DNA of 64,000 nucleotides from Candidatus Peregrinibacteria bacterium (GCA_018658105.1 JABHVW010000004.1:1-64000); one strand, 5' to 3'. Shown: positions 16,038-24,550, numbered from the stretch's first letter. Numbers and translations are program-made. The notes: a model not told the origin generated them from the sequence alone.

Positions 16038-16050
16038 CCGAGGCCATCAC
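16038..16050. repeat. 13-bp direct repeat, left copy
   Basis: CCGAGGCCATCAC occurs here and at 16541-16553, bracketing the 119-residue gene. The right copy is part of a REP-like fragment. Confidence 0.7.
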
Positions 16051-16063
16051 CACCTCAAGAACC

Positions 16064-16092
16064 TTGACAAGCAAGTCGAACACCCTTATGGT
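16064..16092 (+). promoter_or_regulatory. Promoter of the 119-residue gene
   Basis: TTGACA (16064-16069), 17-base spacer, TATGGT (16087-16092); leader about 17 bases. Confidence 0.55.
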
Positions 16093-16115
16093 ATGCTCTT
16101 ATAAAATATATAAAA

Positions 16116-16475
16116 ATGGAATTCAGACGTACACTTGCAGAATACACAGACATGCTAGCAACAGACTCATCTAATCCTAAACACAGCAATCGTGTAAAAA
16201 ACACACTACATGACTTACTTGCAGGGGCAGAACCAGCTTGTATACCTGTTTGTGAACCACTCGTTATTGTAAATCAATTAGAAATAGCTGTAAGAAATTT
16301 AGAAGATGCAGAAGCTCCAGCTACTGCATCAGAATTACTCGGCTTAGCAAGCCATCTACATGAGTTAGCAAGATCACCATCTTCTAGGTTATGTGCAACC
16401 TGCTCTAATTATGATTGCCCAGTAGCAGTCCAAAGCCTGTGGCGATATGGAAATCGATTTCTAAATAGAGACTAA
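16116..16475 (+). CDS. Unknown 119-residue protein
   Basis: Soluble, mostly helical-looking protein with no signal peptide. It has five Cys: a CIPVC pair near residue 43 and a tighter CATCSNYDC cluster near residues 93-101 that could bind a metal. I do not recognise a family. It has its own promoter and is bracketed by a 13-bp direct repeat, with a REP-like repeat further downstream, which hints at insertion into the str operon. Codon use is similar to its neighbours. Confidence 0.7.
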   Translation: MEFRRTLAEYTDMLATDSSNPKHSNRVKNTLHDLLAGAEPACIPVCEPLVIVNQLEIAVRNLEDAEAPATASELLGLASHLHELARSPSSRLCATCSNYDCPVAVQSLWRYGNRFLNRD

Positions 16476-16532
16476 ATACCACCTACAAGCCAAAGCAGCT
16501 GAAAGTCTTTAGCTTCTTTGTTGATTTTGAGA

Positions 16533-16554
16533 CAGCGCTCCCGAGGCCATCACT
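16533..16554. repeat. Degenerate REP-like fragment with right copy of the 13-bp repeat
   Basis: CAGCGCTCCCGAGGCCATCACT matches 18 of 22 bases of the right half of REP-like copy 3 (16621-16642). It contains the right copy of the 13-bp direct repeat (16541-16553). Confidence 0.6.
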
Positions 16555-16597
16555 CAAACAGGAAGCCCTTCTTAATTTGTTCCTTATTTGTAGTGGT

Positions 16598-16650
16598 TGA
16601 GGAAGCCGGGGCGGGAAGCGCAGCGCTCCCGGGGCCGCCGCTCCGACGAA
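16598..16650. repeat. REP-like GC-rich palindromic repeat, copy 3
   Basis: A 53-base element from TGAGGAAGCC to CGCTCCGACGAA, nearly identical to copy 2 at 5905-5956, including the GGGAAGCG/CGCTCCC hairpin. There is no long flanking inverted repeat here. It lies just upstream of the fusA promoter. Confidence 0.85.
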
Positions 16651-16672
16651 AAAAGTATAAAACAGATGCTAA

Positions 16673-16700
16673 TTGACATTCATGGCTGCTTCCCTATAAT
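16673..16700 (+). promoter_or_regulatory. fusA promoter (consensus)
   Basis: TTGACA (16673-16678), 16-base spacer, TATAAT (16695-16700): both boxes are perfect consensus. The discriminator GCGGGGG is strongly GC-rich, as in promoters under stringent control. The leader is about 21 bases. Confidence 0.85.
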
Positions 16701-16727
16701 GCGGGGGATTTATTTCCCAATTTTTTT

Positions 16728-18800
16728 ATGACTACAACAGACCTATCAATGCTGCGAAACATCGGTATTGCTGCGCATATTGACGCAGGTAAAACAACTA
16801 TTACTGAACGTATCCTTTTTTACACAGGTGTAAGTCACAAAATTGGTGAAGTACATGATGGTGATGCAACTATGGATTGGATGGAACAAGAACAAGAGCG
16901 TGGAATCACAATTACTTCTGCTGCAACAACTTGTAAGTGGAAAGACATTCGTATCAACATTATCGATACTCCAGGTCACGTTGATTTTACTGTTGAAGTA
17001 GAACGTTCAATGCGTGTCCTAGATGGAGCAATCGCAGTATTCGACGGTTCACAAGGTGTAGAACCTCAATCAGAAACAGTATGGAGACAAGCAGACAAAT
17101 ACAACGTACCAAGAATCACATTTGCAAATAAGATGGATAAAACTGGTGCTGATTTTTACATGACTCTTGAATCAGTACACACTAGACTTTCTAAAGAAGC
17201 AGTTGCAATTCAACTTCCTATCGGAGCTGAAAGTGAATTTAAAGGTGTAATCGATCTTGTAGAAATGAAAGCTTACACTTTCGAAGGAGACCACGGTGAA
17301 AATGTGGTTGAAATCGAAATTCCTGTAGACATGATGGAAAAAGCAAAAGAATACCGAGCAACACTTGTAGAAAAAGTTGCAGAAAACAACGATGACCTTC
17401 TAGAAAAATACCTAGAAAACGATGACCTAGAAGTAGAAGATCTTAAAAAAGGAATCCGTAGCGCAACTATCGCAAGTAAAATCTACCCTATGCTTTGTGG
17501 TACTGCCCTAAAGAACATGGGTGTGCAACTTGCACTAGATGCAGTCCGTGCATACCTACCCTCACCTCTGGATGGAGAAGGAATTACAGGTATCAACCCA
17601 GACACTGATGAAGAAGTTACAAGAAAGCCAGATGCAAACGAACCATTCTCAGCTCTTGCCTTCAAAATCGCAACTGATCCATTTGTAGGTAAACTATGTT
17701 TCTTCCGTGTTTACTCAGGAAAGCTTGAGTCAGGAAGTTACGTACACAACTCAACAACAGATGCCAAAGAACGTGTTGGACGAATCGTTCAAATGCACGC
17801 AAACACTCGTGAAGAAATTAAAACTGTAGAAGCTGGAGACATCGCTGCAGCGATCGGTCTAAAAAAGACAACAACAGGTAATACCCTTTGTGACCCAGCT
17901 CACCCTATCGTTCTTGAATCAATGACATTCCCTGAACCAGTAATTCAAATTGCTATTGAGCCAAAAACTAAAGCAGATCAAGAAAAAATGGGTATCGCAC
18001 TTCAAAAACTTGCTGAAGAAGATCCAACTTTCCGAATCAAATCAGACGAAGAAACTGGTCAAACTCTTATCTCAGGTATGGGTGAACTTCATCTAGATAT
18101 CATCGTTGATCGTATGAGACGTGAATTCAAGGTTGAAGCGAACATCGGTGCACCTCAAGTTGCATACCGAGAAACAATTAAAGAAGAAGTTAAGATCGAA
18201 GAGAAATATGTTAAACAAACTGGTGGACGTGGACAATATGGTCACGTACTTATGCGCATTATGCCTCAAGAGGCAGGTGCTGGATTCGAATTTGATAACA
18301 AAATTGTTGGAGGTAAAATTCCTCGTGAATATATCCCAGCTGTAGAAAAAGGTGTTAAGGAAGCAATGACTCGTGGAATTGTTGCCGGTTACGCAATGGT
18401 TGATATTAAAGTTGAACTATATGATGGTTCTTACCATGATGTGGATTCATCTGAAATGGCCTTCAAAATGGCTGGTTCAGTTGCATTCAAAAATGGTGCA
18501 GCAAAAGCAAAACCTATTCTTCTTGAACCAATCATGAAAGTTGAAGTTACAACTCCAGACGATTACTTAGGTGATGTTATGGGTGACGTATCTTCACGTC
18601 GTGGTCAAATTTCTGAAACTACTGAACGTGGAATGGCTAAGATCATTCACTGTACTGTTCCTCTATCTGAACTATTCGGATACTCAACTACGCTTCGTTC
18701 CCTTACTCAAGGGCGAGCTGGTTACGCAATGGAATTCAGTCACTATTCAGAAGTGCCAAGTAATGTAGCTGAAAAAGTTAAGGCTGACCGTGGCAGATAA
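16728..18800 (+). CDS. fusA: Elongation factor G
   Basis: Translocation GTPase of 690 residues. G-domain motifs are AHIDAGKTT (P-loop, near residue 16), [12 protein letters not shown] (switch I), DTPGHVDF (switch II) and NKMD. Domains II-V follow, with [14 protein letters not shown] and the domain IV tip [10 protein letters not shown] conserved. The domain IV/V region [12 protein letters not shown] is also typical. It moves tRNA and mRNA through the ribosome and acts with RRF in recycling. It has its own consensus promoter, so it is uncoupled from rpsL-rpsG. Confidence 0.98.
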   Translation: MTTTDLSMLRNIGIAAHIDAGKTTITERILFYTGVSHKIGEVHDGDATMDWMEQEQERGITITSAATTCKWKDIRINIIDTPGHVDFTVEVERSMRVLDGAIAVFDGSQGVEPQSETVWRQADKYNVPRITFANKMDKTGADFYMTLESVHTRLSKEAVAIQLPIGAESEFKGVIDLVEMKAYTFEGDHGENVVEIEIPVDMMEKAKEYRATLVEKVAENNDDLLEKYLENDDLEVEDLKKGIRSATIASKIYPMLCGTALKNMGVQLALDAVRAYLPSPLDGEGITGINPDTDEEVTRKPDANEPFSALAFKIATDPFVGKLCFFRVYSGKLESGSYVHNSTTDAKERVGRIVQMHANTREEIKTVEAGDIAAAIGLKKTTTGNTLCDPAHPIVLESMTFPEPVIQIAIEPKTKADQEKMGIALQKLAEEDPTFRIKSDEETGQTLISGMGELHLDIIVDRMRREFKVEANIGAPQVAYRETIKEEVKIEEKYVKQTGGRGQYGHVLMRIMPQEAGAGFEFDNKIVGGKIPREYIPAVEKGVKEAMTRGIVAGYAMVDIKVELYDGSYHDVDSSEMAFKMAGSVAFKNGAAKAKPILLEPIMKVEVTTPDDYLGDVMGDVSSRRGQISETTERGMAKIIHCTVPLSELFGYSTTLRSLTQGRAGYAMEFSHYSEVPSNVAEKVKADRGR

Positions 18801-18802
18801 GC

Positions 18803-18831
18803 TTGCGGCCATGCAATTTTTCGACTAGAAT
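18803..18831 (+). promoter_or_regulatory. tuf promoter
   Basis: TTGCGG (18803-18808), 17-base spacer, TAGAAT (18826-18831), starting right behind the fusA stop. A small CTTTG-CGG-CAAAG hairpin lies in the ~65-base leader. Confidence 0.55.
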
Positions 18832-18902
18832 ACCTGCGCTTTGCGGCAAAGACCGCTATATGCATTAATTATAAATCTCCCTTATCCCTTAAATTCAACC
18901 TT

Positions 18903-20090
18903 ATGGCAGATACGTTTCAAAGAACAAAGCCGCATGTGAACGTTGGAACTATTGGTCACGTTGACCATGGTAAAACAACTCTTACGGCAGCAATCACAAT
19001 GGTAGCAGCCGCTAAATTCGGTGGTGCTAACTCAGGAATCGCTTACGATCAAATCGACAATGCTCCTGAAGAGAAAGCTCGTGGTATTACTATCGCTACT
19101 TCTCATCAAGAATACGAGACAGAAGGAAGACATTACGCTCACGTTGACTGTCCTGGTCATGCTGATTACGTAAAGAACATGATTACTGGTGCCGCTCAAA
19201 TGGATGGTGCAATTCTTGTTGTATCTGCAGCTGACGGACCTATGCCTCAAACTCGTGAACACATCCTACTTGCTCGTCAGGTAAATGTACCTCACATTGT
19301 TGTATTCCTGAACAAAATGGATATGGCAGACCCAGAAATCGCAGAACTTTCAGAAATGGAAGTACGTGAACTTCTTAACAAATACGAATACCCAGGTGAT
19401 GACACTCCGGTTATCAAAGGTTCAGCTCTTAAAGCAACTGAAGATCCTAATGGTCCAGATGCAGAGCCTATCGTTGAACTTCTTAAAGCTCTTGATGAAT
19501 TCATCCCAGAGCCAGTTCGTGAACTAGACAAACCTTTCCTAATGGCTATCGAAGACGTGTTCTCAATTAAAGGACGTGGAACAGTAGCAACAGGACGTAT
19601 CGAACAAGGTGTAGTTAACGTTAATGACGAAGTTGAAATCGTTGGAGTAAAAGACACTCGTAAAGTTATTGTAACTGGAGTTGAAATGTTCAAAAAGACT
19701 CTAGACCGTGGTGAAGCTGGTGATAATGTTGGAATTCTAATCCGTGGTGTTGAACGTGAAGAAATCGAACGTGGACAAGTACTTACTAAACCAGGTGCAA
19801 TTACTCCACATACTAAGTTCGACGCTCAAGTATATGTACTAAACAAAGAAGAAGGAGGGCGACACACACCATTTTTCAAAGGTTACAAACCTCAGTTCTA
19901 CATTCGTACAACTGATGTAACTGGTGAAATCGAACTACCTGCTGGTGTAGAAATGGTAATGCCCGGAGACGACATCTCTATGGTAGTAAGCCTAGGTACT
20001 CCACAAGCTATCGAAGAAGGTACTCGTTTCGCTATCCGTGAGGGTGGACGAACTGTAGGTGCCGGTGTAGTAGCTAAGATTATTGAATAA
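18903..20090 (+). CDS. tuf: Elongation factor Tu
   Basis: A 395-residue GTPase that delivers aminoacyl-tRNA to the ribosome. Visible motifs are GHVDHGKTT (P-loop near residue 18), [20 protein letters not shown] (switch II), NKMDMAD and GSALKA. Switch I reads [14 protein letters not shown] instead of the common RGITINTAHVEYET, a natural variant. Domains II and III are complete, and the tail [13 protein letters not shown] is typical. A strong terminator follows. Only this tuf copy is in the window. Confidence 0.98.
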   Translation: MADTFQRTKPHVNVGTIGHVDHGKTTLTAAITMVAAAKFGGANSGIAYDQIDNAPEEKARGITIATSHQEYETEGRHYAHVDCPGHADYVKNMITGAAQMDGAILVVSAADGPMPQTREHILLARQVNVPHIVVFLNKMDMADPEIAELSEMEVRELLNKYEYPGDDTPVIKGSALKATEDPNGPDAEPIVELLKALDEFIPEPVRELDKPFLMAIEDVFSIKGRGTVATGRIEQGVVNVNDEVEIVGVKDTRKVIVTGVEMFKKTLDRGEAGDNVGILIRGVEREEIERGQVLTKPGAITPHTKFDAQVYVLNKEEGGRHTPFFKGYKPQFYIRTTDVTGEIELPAGVEMVMPGDDISMVVSLGTPQAIEEGTRFAIREGGRTVGAGVVAKIIE

Positions 20091-20111
20091 TCTAAGTTCA
20101 AAATTACTATT

Positions 20112-20139
20112 AAAGACCTCGGCATGCCGGGGTCTTTTA
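20112..20139 (+). terminator. Intrinsic terminator of tuf
   Basis: AAAGACCTCGGC followed by GCCGGGGTCTTTT with a tiny loop: a 12-bp stem containing one T-G pair, ending in TTTT, 22 bases after the stop. Confidence 0.85.
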
Positions 20140-20217
20140 AGTAAAAAGCATTTCAGCTTTAATTCAGGACTTTGCTTAGAGCATAGTGCTATTCTTAGCT
20201 TGTACAAAAAACATTAA

Positions 20218-20249
20218 CGCGTTACGATAATATCGCGTTATGATAACAT
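20218..20249. repeat. Tandem 16-bp repeats before higBA
   Basis: CGCGTTACGATAATAT (20218-20233) is followed at once by CGCGTTATGATAACAT (20234-20249), two mismatches apart. They lie 14 bases before the toxin start, in the promoter region, and probably form the operator bound by the HigA antitoxin. Confidence 0.6.
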
Positions 20250-20262
20250 CATCACGCAAAGC

Positions 20263-20544
20263 ATGATCAAAACATTTAACTGCAAAGAAACCGAGAAAAT
20301 CTTCAACAGAAACTTCTCCAGAAAGTTACCAACAAGCATCCAAAGAACCTCACTTAAAAAGTTAAATATAATTCATGCCGCAACATCAATTAATGACTTA
20401 CGAATACCTCCCTCTAATCATTTAGAACGATTAAAAGGTAGTAGAAAAAATCAACATAGTATTAAAATAAACAAGCAATGGAGAATATGTTTCAAGTGGA
20501 AGGAAAACGATGCATATGAACTAGAAATAACAGATTATCATTAA
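20263..20544 (+). CDS. higB: HigB-type RelE-family mRNA interferase toxin
   Basis: A 93-residue protein with the HigB pattern: start MIKTFNCKETEKIF, then LKKLNIIHAATSINDLRIPP, HLERLKGSRKNQHSIKINKQ and WRICFKW near the end. These fit the RelE/HigB fold with basic RNA-binding residues. HigB toxins cut mRNA on the translating ribosome. The toxin precedes the antitoxin, as is normal for higBA. Confidence 0.88.
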   Translation: MIKTFNCKETEKIFNRNFSRKLPTSIQRTSLKKLNIIHAATSINDLRIPPSNHLERLKGSRKNQHSIKINKQWRICFKWKENDAYELEITDYH

Positions 20545-20556
20545 CTACACCTCAAG

Positions 20557-20862
20557 ATGCCCAAAATCAAACCAATTCACCCAGGGGAAATATTATTAGA
20601 GGAATTTCTAACCCCACTTAGCATCTCCCAATACCGCATAGCCAAAGACATCAGTGTTCCAGCAATAAGAATAAATCAAATTGTACATGGTAAAAGATCC
20701 ATCAGTGCAAATAGCGCATTACGCTTAGGTAAATATTTTGGCAACTCAGCAAAGTTTTGGCTAAATCTTCAAACTCACTATGACCTAGAGATCGAGTCAG
20801 ATAAATTAGAAAAAATATTAAAAATAGAAGTAAAGGTACTTCCATCAAAACAAAAAGCTTGA
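20557..20862 (+). CDS. higA: HigA-type antitoxin, XRE helix-turn-helix
   Basis: A 101-residue protein opening with PIHPGEILLEEFLTPLSISQ and carrying a Cro/C1-type helix-turn-helix (SQYRIAKDISVPAIRINQIV, then GKRSISANSALRLGKYFG), exactly the HigA arrangement. It would bind HigB and repress the operon, probably at the tandem repeats upstream. The TGA stop overlaps a candidate -35 box (TTGACC) for the S10 operon. Confidence 0.9.
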   Translation: MPKIKPIHPGEILLEEFLTPLSISQYRIAKDISVPAIRINQIVHGKRSISANSALRLGKYFGNSAKFWLNLQTHYDLEIESDKLEKILKIEVKVLPSKQKA

Positions 20863-20887
20863 CCACTCACCTCTTCCCTGTTAAAAA
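20859..20887 (+). promoter_or_regulatory. Candidate S10-operon promoter
   Basis: TTGACC (20859-20864), overlapping the higA stop, 17-base spacer, TAAAAA (20882-20887). It would give a ~125-base leader to rpsJ. The -10 box is weak, so this is tentative. Confidence 0.4.
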
Positions 20888-20978
20888 GTATGCACAAAAC
20901 GCGACAGAAGTTTTTTTCTTGTCGCCTCGCCTATGGCGGGAAATCACGAAACCTGAAAGCGCAACCTGCGCAATAAGA

Positions 20979-21006
20979 ACCGTGATTAAAGTCACGGTAT
21001 TTTTTA
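20979..21006 (+). terminator. Intrinsic terminator/attenuator in the S10 leader
   Basis: ACCGTGA-TTAAAG-TCACGGT followed by ATTTTTT: a perfect 7-bp stem with T-run ending only 12 bases before the rpsJ ATG. Upstream are smaller hairpins (GCGAC/GTCGC at 20901-20925, CGCC-TAT-GGCG near 20928-20938, GCGC-N5-GCGC at 20959-20971). It either ends higBA transcripts or attenuates the ribosomal operon. Confidence 0.75.
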
Positions 21007-21018
21007 ACTCTCAAACCC

Positions 21019-21351
21019 ATGGCAAACCAGAAAATTCGTATCAAAATTAAAGCTTTTGATCACAAAGTAATCGACGAAGCTGCAAAACGCATCATCGAAA
21101 GCGCAGAAAAAACAGGTGCAATCGTAATTGGACCAATCCCTCTTCCAACTAAAATTGAGAAGTTCACAGTACTAAAATCAACTTTCGTTAACAAAAACGC
21201 TAGAGATCAGTACGAAATGCGAACTCACAAACGTCTAATAGACATAACTCAAACAACTCCTCAAACTATCGAAGAGCTGTCTAACTTGTCTCTTCCATCA
21301 GGAGTAGACATCGAGATCAAGATGATTATCGAAGAAAAGAAAGGAAAGTAG
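21019..21351 (+). CDS. rpsJ: 30S ribosomal protein S10
   Basis: A 110-residue protein of the 30S head, also NusE of antitermination complexes. Typical sequence: [20 protein letters not shown], the loop [20 protein letters not shown] and HKRLIDI. A short Lys/Glu tail makes it slightly longer than usual. It opens the ribosomal supercluster but is separated from rplC by 117 bases holding a new promoter. Confidence 0.97.
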   Translation: MANQKIRIKIKAFDHKVIDEAAKRIIESAEKTGAIVIGPIPLPTKIEKFTVLKSTFVNKNARDQYEMRTHKRLIDITQTTPQTIEELSNLSLPSGVDIEIKMIIEEKKGK

Positions 21352-21361
21352 ACAAAAAGTA

Positions 21362-21390
21362 TTGACTCAAACTGCCCGTGCCAGTAGACT
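21362..21390 (+). promoter_or_regulatory. rplC promoter and structured leader
   Basis: TTGACT (21362-21367), 17-base spacer, TAGACT (21385-21390), with a GC-rich discriminator GCGCGGG. TGCCCG (21373-21378) and CGGGCA (21394-21399) form an inverted repeat around the -10 box. The following leader can fold CGTCT (21415-21419) with AGACG (21449-21453) around a TCCC-tct-GGGA hairpin. Confidence 0.6.
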
Positions 21391-21468
21391 GCGCGGGCAT
21401 TTATCTTATCAATGCGTCTGAGGCTCCCTCTGGGAAGAAAAGTCCAAAAGACGTCTAAGCAATAAATT

Positions 21469-22053
21469 ATGCCAGGAATTCTCGGCAAAAAAATCGGTAT
21501 GACTCGCCTGATTCAGGATGATGGTCGCGTGATCCCCCTCACAGTAATCTTATGTGAACCCAATACAGTGGTTCAAGTAAAGAGCACTGAAAAGGACGGA
21601 TATCCGGCGTTAGTGCTCGGGTTCGACGCATTAAAAAAACCATCAAAAAACAAGAAATACCGACACCGAAAGGAGTTTCGTACTGCTGAAGGTGAAGAAT
21701 CTTTGAAAACTGGGGACAATGTCAAAGTAGACATCTTCGAACTCGGTGATAAGGCTAGAATCACAAGTGTTTCTAAGGGTAAAGGTTTCCAAGGTGTGAT
21801 CAAACGTCACAACTTCAGCCGAGGTCCTGAAACACATGGTTCACACCATCACAGAGAGCCAGGTTCAATTGGTGCATGTACTCGCCCAGGTAAAGTCCAC
21901 AAAGGTAAAAAGATGCCAGGACGAATGGGTGGAGACACAAAAACATTAAAAGCAGTTGAAGTAGTATACGTAGATGTAGAAAAAAACTTAATCGGATTGA
22001 AAGGTGCCGTTTCAGGCGCTAAGAACACTCTTGTAATCATAGAAAAGAAATGA
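21469..22053 (+). CDS. rplC: 50S ribosomal protein L3
   Basis: A 194-residue large-subunit protein with the globular beta-barrel (ILGKKIGMTRLIQDDGRVIP) and the long extension reaching the peptidyl transferase centre (SRGPETHGSHHHREPGSIG, then GKKMPGRMGG). The Gln that is methylated in E. coli lies in a different context here. The stop TGA overlaps the start of rplD in an ATGA junction, so the two are translationally coupled. Confidence 0.97.
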   Translation: MPGILGKKIGMTRLIQDDGRVIPLTVILCEPNTVVQVKSTEKDGYPALVLGFDALKKPSKNKKYRHRKEFRTAEGEESLKTGDNVKVDIFELGDKARITSVSKGKGFQGVIKRHNFSRGPETHGSHHHREPGSIGACTRPGKVHKGKKMPGRMGGDTKTLKAVEVVYVDVEKNLIGLKGAVSGAKNTLVIIEKK

Positions 22054-22679
22054 AAATAACTCTATACGATCAAACCGGAGCTAAGAAAGGTGATTTAACT
22101 CTAAACAAAGAATTGTTTGAGGTTGAAGCTAGCCAATCATTGGTACATAAATACCTTGTCTACCAACAAGCTAACGCAAGGCAAGCAATTGCTCACGTTA
22201 AAAACCGTGGAGACGTAAGAGGTGGTGGGCGCAAACCTTTCCGACAAAAAGGAACTGGTAACGCTCGTCAAGGTTCAACTACAAATCCACACCAGCGTGG
22301 AGGTGGAAGTGCCTTCGGACCAAAGAAATGGCAAACATTTGCTAAGCAAATGCCTAAGAAAATGAGAAAGAAAGCTCTACTAGGGCTTCTAAGTAACAAA
22401 GCTAAAGAGGGCCAAATCATGGCAATAGACAAATTCGAACTAGACAGCCCAAAGACTAAAGTATTCGCAGATCTAATGGCAAAACTACCAGTTGAAAGAA
22501 ATCTTCTAGTAGTAGCAAGCAGAGAAGAAACTACATTAAGAACATCTTCAAAAAATATTAAAAATGCGAAGACAATTACTAGCGGATACCTAAACCCAGC
22601 AGATCTAACTAAATACAGAGCAGTTCTATTCACAGAAAAAGCTATGCAAGATTTAGAAGCAGCTTACACTAAAAAATAA
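22050..22679 (+). CDS. rplD: 50S ribosomal protein L4
   Basis: A 209-residue exit-tunnel protein. The extended loop is recognisable from NRGDVRGGGRKPFRQKGTG and ARQGSTTNPHQRGGGSAFGP, the part that lines the tunnel constriction. In E. coli L4 represses the S10 operon through the leader RNA. Structured leaders exist here in front of both rpsJ and rplC, so similar feedback is possible. It is coupled to rplC by a 4-base overlap. Confidence 0.97.
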   Translation: MKITLYDQTGAKKGDLTLNKELFEVEASQSLVHKYLVYQQANARQAIAHVKNRGDVRGGGRKPFRQKGTGNARQGSTTNPHQRGGGSAFGPKKWQTFAKQMPKKMRKKALLGLLSNKAKEGQIMAIDKFELDSPKTKVFADLMAKLPVERNLLVVASREETTLRTSSKNIKNAKTITSGYLNPADLTKYRAVLFTEKAMQDLEAAYTKK

Positions 22680-22680
22680 T

Positions 22681-22980
22681 ATGAATTTATCTCAAGTAAT
22701 AGTAAAACCGGTTCTCACTGAGAAAAGTGTACAAGGAAGTACTGTAGGCAAATATAGCTTCGTAGTTCACGAGGACGCTACAAAAGTAGATGTTAAAAAC
22801 GCGATTCAAAGTGCTTACGGAGTAAAAGTTGCAAAGATCAATATGTTAAAAGGTCTACCTAAGTTCCGTTGGGGGCGAAATCGCAGACCTATGCAAAAGA
22901 GAAAAGCAACTAGAAGAGCAATTGTTACCCTAAAACAAGGTGAAAAATTAGACCTAACTAAGTTAAAACCAACTAAATAA
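22681..22980 (+). CDS. rplW: 50S ribosomal protein L23
   Basis: A 99-residue protein at the tunnel exit, the docking site for trigger factor and SRP. Typical motifs are VIVKPVLTEKSV near the start, YSFVVHEDATKVDVKNAIQ and the basic loop RWGRNRRPMQKRKATRRAIV. One base follows the rplD stop, and its TAA overlaps the rplB ATG by one base. Confidence 0.96.
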   Translation: MNLSQVIVKPVLTEKSVQGSTVGKYSFVVHEDATKVDVKNAIQSAYGVKVAKINMLKGLPKFRWGRNRRPMQKRKATRRAIVTLKQGEKLDLTKLKPTK

Positions 22981-23828
22981 TGCCAGTTAAAAAAGTAAAA
23001 AATACGAGCCCGGCTAGACGCCAGATGAGTACCCTCACCTACGAGGAGATCACTAGCAGCAAGCCTCGCAAGCAACTAGTAAAAGGAAAAAAGCAAAATG
23101 CTGGTCGTAACAACGGTACAATTTCTATCCGTCACAGAGGTGGTGGTAGCAAACGTAGACTCCGTGATGTCGACTTCAACAGAGCTTCAAAACTAAATAT
23201 TGAAGGTACAGTTAAGAGCATTGAGTACGATCCAAATCGAAGTGCATTCATTGCATTAACTTGTTACAAAGATGGTGAATACAAATATCACCTATCAGCT
23301 GAAGGAATGGAAGTTGGTGACAAAGTTATGACTGCAGAAAAAACTAAAGCTAAGCGTGGTAACAGAATGCACATTAAAAATATTCCAATCGGTTTCGAAA
23401 TCTACAATGTAGAGCTTAAATTAAACCGTGGCGGACAAACTGCAAAATCTGCAGGTAACTCTGCAAAGCTTGTTTCCCTGGATGGCGAGTACGCTCAAGT
23501 TGAGCTCCCGTCTGGAGAAGTGCGCTTTGTACCTAAAGAATGTTTCGCATCTATCGGACGTGTTTCAAACATCGACCACAATCAAGTGGTGATCGGAAAA
23601 GCAGGTCGTAACAGATGGAAGGGTAAACGACCAACCGTTCGTGGTAAGGTTATGAACCCTTGTGATCACCCCCATGGTGGTGGTGAAGGAGCAAACTCAA
23701 TTGGTATGGCTTACCCAAAAACCCCTTGGGGGATGCCAGCACTTGGTGTAAAAACTAGAAGACGCAAAGACAGCAACCGCTGGATTGTGAAAACTCGTAA
23801 GGGGAAAAACTTATCTAACCTTAAATAA
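22980..23828 (+). CDS. rplB: 50S ribosomal protein L2
   Basis: A 282-residue core protein near the peptidyl transferase centre. The sequence [19 protein letters not shown], the RNA-binding [15 protein letters not shown] and [12 protein letters not shown] (with the conserved His near the active centre) are intact. One-base overlaps (TAATG) join it to rplW before and rpsS after. Confidence 0.98.
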   Translation: MPVKKVKNTSPARRQMSTLTYEEITSSKPRKQLVKGKKQNAGRNNGTISIRHRGGGSKRRLRDVDFNRASKLNIEGTVKSIEYDPNRSAFIALTCYKDGEYKYHLSAEGMEVGDKVMTAEKTKAKRGNRMHIKNIPIGFEIYNVELKLNRGGQTAKSAGNSAKLVSLDGEYAQVELPSGEVRFVPKECFASIGRVSNIDHNQVVIGKAGRNRWKGKRPTVRGKVMNPCDHPHGGGEGANSIGMAYPKTPWGMPALGVKTRRRKDSNRWIVKTRKGKNLSNLK

Positions 23829-24088
23829 TGTCTAGAAGTAGTTACAAAGGACCGTATGTAGATGCAAAGCTCCTCAAAAAGGTGCAAAAGCTAGAGCAAA
23901 GCAAGATTATAAAGACTTGGGCTAGAGCTTCACAGATACCACCTGAATTCGTAGGTAGAACCTTCGCGGTTCACAACGGTAAAGAGCACACTCCTGTGTT
24001 CGTAACTGAGGCAATGGTTGGACACAGACTCGGAGAATTTGCTCCAACTCGTAAGTTCAGAAGTCACCCACTTAAAAAAGCTGCATAA
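23828..24088 (+). CDS. rpsS: 30S ribosomal protein S19
   Basis: An 86-residue 30S-head protein that contacts the A-site finger and pairs with S13. [16 protein letters not shown] opens the protein, and [20 protein letters not shown] with [16 protein letters not shown] closes it. Standard length. Confidence 0.97.
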   Translation: MSRSSYKGPYVDAKLLKKVQKLEQSKIIKTWARASQIPPEFVGRTFAVHNGKEHTPVFVTEAMVGHRLGEFAPTRKFRSHPLKKAA

Positions 24089-24106
24089 GCAGAATAATCA
24101 AAAACA

Positions 24107-24547
24107 ATGAAAGCAATACTAAGAAACTCATCAATCTCATCTAAAAAAGCGAATTTGGTCGCTGGATTGGTTCGTGGCGCAATGGTAGAAGATGCACTAG
24201 CACAACTTAGGTTCACACCTAAGAAGGCAGCAGCAATCCTATCTAAAGTGATAAAATCAGCAGCTGCTAATGCAGAAACAAACTTCAAGCAGAAAAGGGA
24301 ACGTTTATATATCAAAGAAATTATCGTAACAGAAGGAAGAACAAACAAGAGAAGTATGCCACGATCAAGAGGTCGTGCTAATCCAATCAAGAAAAGGCAT
24401 GCTCACATCACAGTTCATGTGGATGTAAAAGCGGCACCTAAAGCTAAAGCTGAACCAAAAGCCAAAGCAGCAGAGCCAAAAGCTAAAGTAGCAGCACCTA
24501 AAGTTGAAACTGTTCCTAAGAAAGTATCTAAACCTAAACAATCTTAA
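24107..24547 (+). CDS. rplV: 50S ribosomal protein L22 with Lys/Ala tail
   Basis: Exit-tunnel protein; the core (residues 1-107) shows NSSISSKKANLVAGLVRGAM, a helix with AAAILSKVIKSAAANAE and the tunnel hairpin EIIVTEGRTNKRSMPRSRGR. Residues ~108-146 are an added low-complexity tail of Ala, Lys, Pro and Glu (APKAKAEPKAKA type). The usual length is ~110, so the tail is a lineage feature seen on several ribosomal proteins here. Confidence 0.96.
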   Translation: MKAILRNSSISSKKANLVAGLVRGAMVEDALAQLRFTPKKAAAILSKVIKSAAANAETNFKQKRERLYIKEIIVTEGRTNKRSMPRSRGRANPIKKRHAHITVHVDVKAAPKAKAEPKAKAAEPKAKVAAPKVETVPKKVSKPKQS

Positions 24548-24550
24548 ATT

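Noticed and set aside
20263-20862. RelBE assignment for the toxin-antitoxin pair before rpsJ
   Set aside because: Toxin-first order and the HPGEILLEE-type XRE antitoxin identify HigBA.
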